Shown: positions 59,707-64,000 of the stretch, in pieces
How the letters are laid out: the number at the start of each line of letters is the position of its first letter
How positions within the stretch are numbered: position 1 is the stretch's first letter
Source of the DNA: Fictibacillus nanhaiensis
GTDB taxonomy: Bacteria; Bacillota; Bacilli; Bacillales; Fictibacillaceae
Assembly (NCBI GenBank): GCA_017052515.1
Contig: JAFHKR010000038.1
Span: 806,001-870,000, forward strand
DNA: 64,000 nucleotides
Reading direction: 5' to 3'
The notes under the pieces: model-generated
What the model was told of the DNA's origin: nothing
Database searches by the model: none
What the model saw: only the letters and a program-made list of their open reading frames with translations
Translations under genes and position numbers: made by a program

Positions 59707-60621
59707 ATGGTGGAACTGAAGAGGATAGATCACGCGATCGATGAACTTTTTACATATAGAAAAATTGGAACAGACCCAGCGTTCAGTAGATTTATTCCGA
59801 TGGTGTACGATCCCATACATTTTAATTGGCGGCATGAGTTTGAACCTGAATTTACGAAGTTGTTTAACGGACTCATGCTTAGAGGTGATGAAGAGGTCAA
59901 ACGTATATTTCTAGCTGTTTTTCCTACAGACGAAGTACTTGAAAGATTTATTTCTGAAAGTAATCCTGGAGATCTACTATTTATGCATCACCCCATTGTC
60001 ATGGAATGCGGAGATCCAAAAGGCAATTGGGGTAGAGGGTTTATGCCGATACCTCCTCTTTTTATAAAGCAGATGAAGAAAAAGCGTTTATCGGTGTTTA
60101 CACTTCATGTACCACTCGATTATTCACGCAAGATCAGCACGAGTGATGCTTGGGGAAAAGCATTGGGCGCAAAAGTGGTTGGAGAACTATTGAAGGATGA
60201 TAACGGAGCTTGCGGGATTCTTTGTCAGATAGCTCCTACTTCTACAGAAGAATTAATTGTTGGATCAACTGAATTATTTGATATTCCCTATGCAGATGTG
60301 CAAGGTGTAATCCATAAAAACATAACGAAGATTGCGATTGTAGCAGGATGTGGTGATAAAGTAGAGACGATGATAGAAGCGGAGAAGATGGGGGCAGAAG
60401 CCTATTTGACTGGTGAGGTGCACTGTCACATCGATAATGAATACGGCAAAAAGAAGTATGAACACATGAAATGCTATATTGCACAGACTTCAATGAGTTT
60501 AATCGGTGTATCACATGCTGCTTCCGAATATTTAGTACATGCCACACAGTTGAAAAATTGGTTCGAGGTAAATTTTCAATTGCCGGTAACGCTATTACCT
60601 CAAAGTAAATGGTGGGTATGA
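59707..60621 (+). CDS. NIF3-like (DUF34) dinuclear metal protein
   Basis: A 304-residue protein of the NIF3/GTP cyclohydrolase I type 2 group. Metal ligands are in LLFMHHPIVMECGDP (two His), FTLHVPLDYS (His, Asp) and, near the end, LTGEVHCHID (Glu, His), with SHAASEYLV closing the site. Family function is unclear. An open frame from 59650 includes a basic leader, but AAAGGACG and the usual family start support 59707. Between two GNAT genes. Confidence 0.83.
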   Translation: MVELKRIDHAIDELFTYRKIGTDPAFSRFIPMVYDPIHFNWRHEFEPEFTKLFNGLMLRGDEEVKRIFLAVFPTDEVLERFISESNPGDLLFMHHPIVMECGDPKGNWGRGFMPIPPLFIKQMKKKRLSVFTLHVPLDYSRKISTSDAWGKALGAKVVGELLKDDNGACGILCQIAPTSTEELIVGSTELFDIPYADVQGVIHKNITKIAIVAGCGDKVETMIEAEKMGAEAYLTGEVHCHIDNEYGKKKYEHMKCYIAQTSMSLIGVSHAASEYLVHATQLKNWFEVNFQLPVTLLPQSKWWV

Positions 60622-60650
60622 TAACGAATTAAAGAGAGGAGGAAGAAGAT

Positions 60651-61184
60651 ATGAACATCCGACGGGCCAACCTAACAGATGCAGCAGAAATTGCGAAAGT
60701 TCACGTGGAAAGCTGGCAGCAATCTTATAAAGGCATAGTAGAGGATGACTATCTATCACAGATGTCGGTTAAGGAAAGAGAACAGAGATGGAAAGAATGG
60801 TTGATGCAAGAATCACATATTGTGCTCGTTTTGGAAGATCAACAAAAGCAACTTTGTGGATTTATATCTGGAGGTTCAATCAGATCACACCATCCATTTG
60901 ATAGTGAGATCTATGCTTTTTACTTGTTAAAAGCCGTGCAACAAAAAGGGCATGGAACAAGAATGCTAAAAAGATTCGCTGAAGAACTCCTATCTATAGG
61001 TAAGAAAAGTATGATCGTGTGGGTGTTAAAAGATAATCCATCTAAACAAGCATATATTTCATTAGGTGGGAAAAAGATAGAGGAAGAAAAGATCACGGTA
61101 GGAAAGCAGCAATTGATTGAAGAATGCTTAGCATGGAATGATATAACGTTTATACTTACTACGAGTAAGAATCACACGACCTAA
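60651..61184 (+). CDS. GNAT family acetyltransferase
   Basis: A 177-residue GNAT with the typical N-terminus MNIRRANLTDAAEIAKVHVESWQQSYKGI. The acetyl-CoA loop is LKAVQQKGHGTRMLKRF (QxxGxG/T), followed by MIVWVLKDNPSKQAYISLGGKK. It acylates an unknown small molecule or protein. GGAGGAAG precedes the ATG by 7 bp. It follows the NIF3-like gene by 29 bp on the same strand, suggesting one operon. Confidence 0.9.
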   Translation: MNIRRANLTDAAEIAKVHVESWQQSYKGIVEDDYLSQMSVKEREQRWKEWLMQESHIVLVLEDQQKQLCGFISGGSIRSHHPFDSEIYAFYLLKAVQQKGHGTRMLKRFAEELLSIGKKSMIVWVLKDNPSKQAYISLGGKKIEEEKITVGKQQLIEECLAWNDITFILTTSKNHTT

Positions 61185-61295
61185 ATACATAGTAAAAATC
61201 ACCATGCTATATACTTAAATGTATTTTTCTCTTTCCAAATCACCCCATTTATCGTTACAATGGTAGAAGGTGTAAAAAAAGAAGTTGGTGACGTC

Positions 61296-61910
61296 ATGGA
61301 ATTTGACCTATTTAATATCATTCATCAATATAGCTACTTTGGTATTTTTTTATTATTGGCACTAGGGATTATCGGGTTGCCTATTCCGGATGAGATCCTT
61401 TTAGCGACGGTAGGATACTTCATTTTTGCTGGAGATCTTCCCGCTTTACCAGCTGTATTGAGTGCATTTTTAGGAGCAATTACAGGTATAACCGGTAGCT
61501 ATTATTTCGGTAACATCTGTGGTAAACCTCTATTAAAAAAGTTAGGTCCGAAATTTGGAATTTCTGAAGAGAAAATAGATAAAACACAGAATTTCTTTTT
61601 AAAGTATGGAAAATCAGCGTTGTTCTTTGGATATTTTATGCCAGGAATCAGACATCTGACTGCTTACTTTGCTGGAATGTACTCTTTGAATTGGAGACAA
61701 TTTGCGCTTTACGCTTATAGTGGCGCTCTATTCTGGTGTTCGTTTTTTATCGTGATTGGTTATCAGCTGGCAGGTCGATGGGCTTTAGTCATGGAAGTGA
61801 TTCATAAAGTTGGTCTTTTTGCCTTTACAATCGTTATCCTTTGTATTGTTGCGTGGCTTATCTTTAAGCCAAAAAACAAAGGATCCTATTCGAATGGATG
61901 GTTTAAATAA
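61296..61910 (+). CDS. DedA family membrane protein
   Basis: A 204-residue DedA/SNARE-associated protein with about five hydrophobic spans. The family signature is clear: a GLPIPDEILLATVGY entry loop, GSYYFGNICGKPLLKKLG, and FFGYFMPGIRHLTAYFAGMYSLNWRQF with the conserved Arg and Gly. DedA proteins flip phospholipids such as undecaprenyl phosphate and help with membrane homeostasis. An ATG at 61260 has no ribosome site; GGTGACG supports 61296. Confidence 0.88.
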   Translation: MEFDLFNIIHQYSYFGIFLLLALGIIGLPIPDEILLATVGYFIFAGDLPALPAVLSAFLGAITGITGSYYFGNICGKPLLKKLGPKFGISEEKIDKTQNFFLKYGKSALFFGYFMPGIRHLTAYFAGMYSLNWRQFALYAYSGALFWCSFFIVIGYQLAGRWALVMEVIHKVGLFAFTIVILCIVAWLIFKPKNKGSYSNGWFK

Positions 61911-61913
61911 TAA

Positions 61914-61942
61914 TGTCTTCCAATACTGGAAGGCTTTTTTTA
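61914..61942 (+). terminator. terminator after dedA
   Basis: CTTCCA-ATAC-TGGAAG followed by GC and seven T. Confidence 0.88.
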
Positions 61943-62005
61943 TGTCTTTTAACAACGTTCTTTTCTAAAAGATTGTTGCTTTGAACTCCTTGTCACCTTT
62001 GAATA

Positions 62006-62133
62006 TTGATTGGAGTGGAAGATGCGAGACTCCTACGGGACAGGCGGGCAGCTGAGACACTTAAGAGTGAAACGTACGAATGTGGCTCAGCGTCTGCCCC
62101 GTGGAAAGCGAGCAGCCTGGAACGGAAATCAAC
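62006..62133 (+). repeat. 128-bp dispersed hairpin repeat, copy 6
   Basis: Forward copy, TTGATTGGAGTGG to GGAAATCAAC, close to copy 3. It lies between dedA and the lipoprotein gene; open frames across it are not credible genes. Confidence 0.92.
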
Positions 62134-62257
62134 ACTTCCAAAAGCAACAAAGCTTACGAAAACAGCTTTTAATAAAAATCATTGCTATGTATATTTTCTC
62201 TTCAACAAACAAATTTTATTAGATGACAGTCAAAAATTTTTAAAGGAGTGTCATTTA

Positions 62258-62800
62258 ATGAAAAAGACTATTCTCGTTACTTCAATGGCCGTAATGCTAT
62301 CATCTTTCCTAGGTGCTTGCGGAATGAACAACAACGATAAGGACATGGGAAAAGAAGCGCGTAACAACATGACGGAAGTGAATTACGACAATCGTGCTGA
62401 TCGCAATATGAATAACATGAACAACAACATGGATATGGGTATGAATAATCAATACGATGAAAACACACGTATGGACGTAGCAGATAAAGCGGCTAACAAA
62501 GTAACAGACCTTAAAGAGGTAGAAGATGCGACTGTTATCGTTACAGAGAACAACGCATATGTAGCGGCAAAGCTTAAGGGTGGAGAAAGCATGAAGCTTT
62601 CAAGAGAAACAGAAAAGAAGATCGGGGATACGGTTCGAAAAACAGATCCTGACATCAATGATGTATTTGTATCAACAAATCCTGATTTCATCGATCGTAT
62701 GAACGGATATGCAGACGAGATCAACAAAGGAAATCCTGTATCAGGTTTCGTAAAAGAGTTTAACGATACGATTAAGCGTGTGTTTCCAACAAACCGTTAA
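62258..62800 (+). CDS. YhcN/YlaJ family sporulation lipoprotein
   Basis: A 180-residue lipoprotein: signal peptide with lipobox LGAC at about residues 18-21, then a low-complexity Asn/Met/Asp-rich linker (about 30-70) and the YhcN/YlaJ domain (ANKVTDLKEVEDATVIVTEN, then DPDINDVFVSTNPDF). Members are found in forespore or spore membranes and influence germination or outgrowth. A longer frame extends upstream through the repeat, but AAAGGAG at 62242-62248 selects the ATG at 62258. Confidence 0.9.
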   Translation: MKKTILVTSMAVMLSSFLGACGMNNNDKDMGKEARNNMTEVNYDNRADRNMNNMNNNMDMGMNNQYDENTRMDVADKAANKVTDLKEVEDATVIVTENNAYVAAKLKGGESMKLSRETEKKIGDTVRKTDPDINDVFVSTNPDFIDRMNGYADEINKGNPVSGFVKEFNDTIKRVFPTNR

Positions 62801-62811
62801 ATCATGTTGTA

Positions 62812-62842
62812 TAAGGACTGAGTTGTCTCAGTCCTTTCTTTA
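62812..62842 (+). terminator. terminator after the YhcN-like gene
   Basis: AAGGACTGAG-TTGT-CTCAGTCCTT is followed by TCTTT. Confidence 0.92.
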
Positions 62843-62998
62843 CGAAAACATTTGTTAGAAAATTCATTATATCTGAATATTGACTCCAATCTCATATCAT
62901 GTTACAAATACATATGGATAAAAAATATTTCGACAAAATTCGATAAAACCTAAAATAAAATTAATTTGTATAGATGACCACGGAGGAGGAAATTAAAT

Positions 62999-64000
62999 AT
63001 GCAGAAGCGAACGCTCTCGGTGGGCTTGATGTTATTTGCTTTGTTTTTTGGAGCTGGAAATTTAATCTTTCCGCCAGCATTGGGTCAGTCAGCAGGTGAG
63101 ATGGTCTGGCAATCCATGGTTGGCTTTTTTATAACAGGTGTTGGATTACCTTTATTAGGGGTAATCGCGCTAGCACGAACAGGTGGTGGACTACAGACGT
63201 TAACAGAGCGAGTGAATCCATTGTTCGGTTCTGTTTTCGCGACCATCCTTTATTTAGCTATCGGGCCATTCTTCGGAATTCCGAGAACAGGAACCGTTTC
63301 TTATGAGATGGCTGTTGTTCCTTTCTTACCAGAAAGCATGAACAATGGTTTAACTCTTTTCTTGTTTACGGTTGTATTCTTTACCGTAACCTACTGGCTG
63401 TCGTTAAATCCATCAAAACTGGTAGACCGAATCGGAAATATCTTAACGCCATTATTATTGCTGATTATCGTATCCCTTTTAGTTAAAGCGGTCATAACAC
63501 CGGTTGGAAAATTAGGAACAGCATCTCCTGATTATGCTAGTAATCCACTAATTAAAGGATTTATGGATGGTTATTTGACGATGGATACACTTGGCGCACT
63601 TGCGTTTGGTATCGTAGTCATCACAGCAGTGAAACGGCCAGAAATGAAAAAAGAACAAGTGACTAAGATGGTTATTAAAGCGGGGTTGATCGCAGCTACT
63701 TGTTTAGCCGCTGTTTATGGGATCTTAGCCTATTTAGGAGCAACAAGTCAGGCACTTGGGCAGACGGATAACGGCGGTCAGATTCTTACAAATGTTGTAG
63801 CAGAACTATTTGGTCCGTTTGGAAACGTACTACTTGGACTAGCTGTCGCGCTAGCTTGTTTAACAACTTCTGTAGGTCTTGTCACCGCATGTGGTGAGTT
63901 TGCAAAAAAAATGTTTCCAAATGTTTCGTATAAAACGGTTGTACTTATTATGAGTGTGTTCAGTGCAGGTGTTGCAAACTTAGGATTAACACAACTCATC
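62999..64000 (+). CDS. brnQ: branched-chain amino acid transporter BrnQ (partial)
   Basis: The window cuts this gene after 334 codons. It is a LIVCS family secondary transporter for leucine, isoleucine and valine with Na+ or H+ symport. The N-terminus MQKRTLSVGLMLFALFFGAGNLIFPP with the GAGNLIFPP motif, and GPFFGIPRTGTVSYEMAV, are the family hallmarks. At least eight hydrophobic spans are present. GGAGGAGG lies 7-8 bp before the ATG. No convincing CodY box or promoter was found in the 156-bp gap behind the previous terminator. Confidence 0.92.
   Translation, partial: MQKRTLSVGLMLFALFFGAGNLIFPPALGQSAGEMVWQSMVGFFITGVGLPLLGVIALARTGGGLQTLTERVNPLFGSVFATILYLAIGPFFGIPRTGTVSYEMAVVPFLPESMNNGLTLFLFTVVFFTVTYWLSLNPSKLVDRIGNILTPLLLLIIVSLLVKAVITPVGKLGTASPDYASNPLIKGFMDGYLTMDTLGALAFGIVVITAVKRPEMKKEQVTKMVIKAGLIAATCLAAVYGILAYLGATSQALGQTDNGGQILTNVVAELFGPFGNVLLGLAVALACLTTSVGLVTACGEFAKKMFPNVSYKTVVLIMSVFSAGVANLGLTQLI

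Noticed and set aside
62006-62257. N-terminal extension of the YhcN-like lipoprotein
   Set aside because: It runs through a dispersed repeat and would bury the signal peptide; the ribosome site at 62242-62248 marks the true start.

Overview
The window looks like a chromosomal segment of a spore-forming, low-GC Gram-positive bacterium of the Bacillaceae. Reasons: trxB/yvcIJKL/crh, cggR-gapA-pgk-tpiA-gpmI-eno, secG-est-rnr-smpB-ssrA, hom-thrC-thrB and yuaF-floT are arranged as in Bacillus relatives, Shine-Dalgarno sites are strong, TTG and GTG starts are used, and CtsR, CggR, TRAP, sigma-B and sigma-W signals are readable. A genus such as Fictibacillus is possible but cannot be proven from sequence alone.

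Layout. 0.2-7 kb: TPR protein, thioredoxin reductase, Nudix hydrolase, RapZ, YvcK, WhiA and Crh. 7-9.4 kb: a small membrane protein, then a TRAP-controlled trp leader driving a lone trpE whose 3' end runs into a dispersed repeat. 9.5-14.2 kb: an MDR oxidoreductase, ClpP with a CtsR operator, a cold-shock gene with a long leader, sigma-54 and a glutaredoxin-like gene. 14.4-21.8 kb: the glycolytic operon with a CggR operator. 21.9-24.1 kb: a 28-residue holin-like toxin, a 20-bp tandem array, an FHA-winged-helix regulator and two small genes. 24.2-29.8 kb: secG, two esterases, rnr, smpB and ssrA; the tmRNA gene is interrupted in its T-loop by a 275-nt group I intron. 30-35.6 kb: NERD nuclease-like protein, M42 peptidase, UppP, a secreted LVIVD-repeat protein and a sigma-B-type stress pair. 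35.8-44 kb: EAL-HDOD protein, two luciferase-like monooxygenases, DinB protein and a MarR/MMPL efflux pair. 44.2-47.1 kb: an InhA-type M6 metalloprotease and, downstream, a lipoprotein resembling the protease propeptide. 47.4-56.3 kb: two STAS regulators (GAF- and PAS-linked), M29 aminopeptidase, GH18 lipoprotein, threonine operon and an AlkD-like protein. 56.4-64 kb: sigma-W-type yuaF-floT, a thiamine-binding-like protein, two GNATs, a NIF3-like protein, DedA, YhcN-like lipoprotein and the start of brnQ.

Three classes of intergenic repeat recur: a 128-130 bp hairpin-forming element (six copies, both orientations), a short GGGGTCTGACCCC element with an adjoining ACAAA-rich arm (four copies), and degenerate tandem arrays with a 20-21 bp period (three clear arrays, perhaps a fourth at the left edge).

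The strongest candidates for unusual biology are the intron in the tmRNA T-loop, the stand-alone propeptide-like lipoprotein beside its protease, the orphan TRAP-controlled trpE with a repeat-derived C-terminus, and the type I toxin-like peptide that shares the eno terminator.
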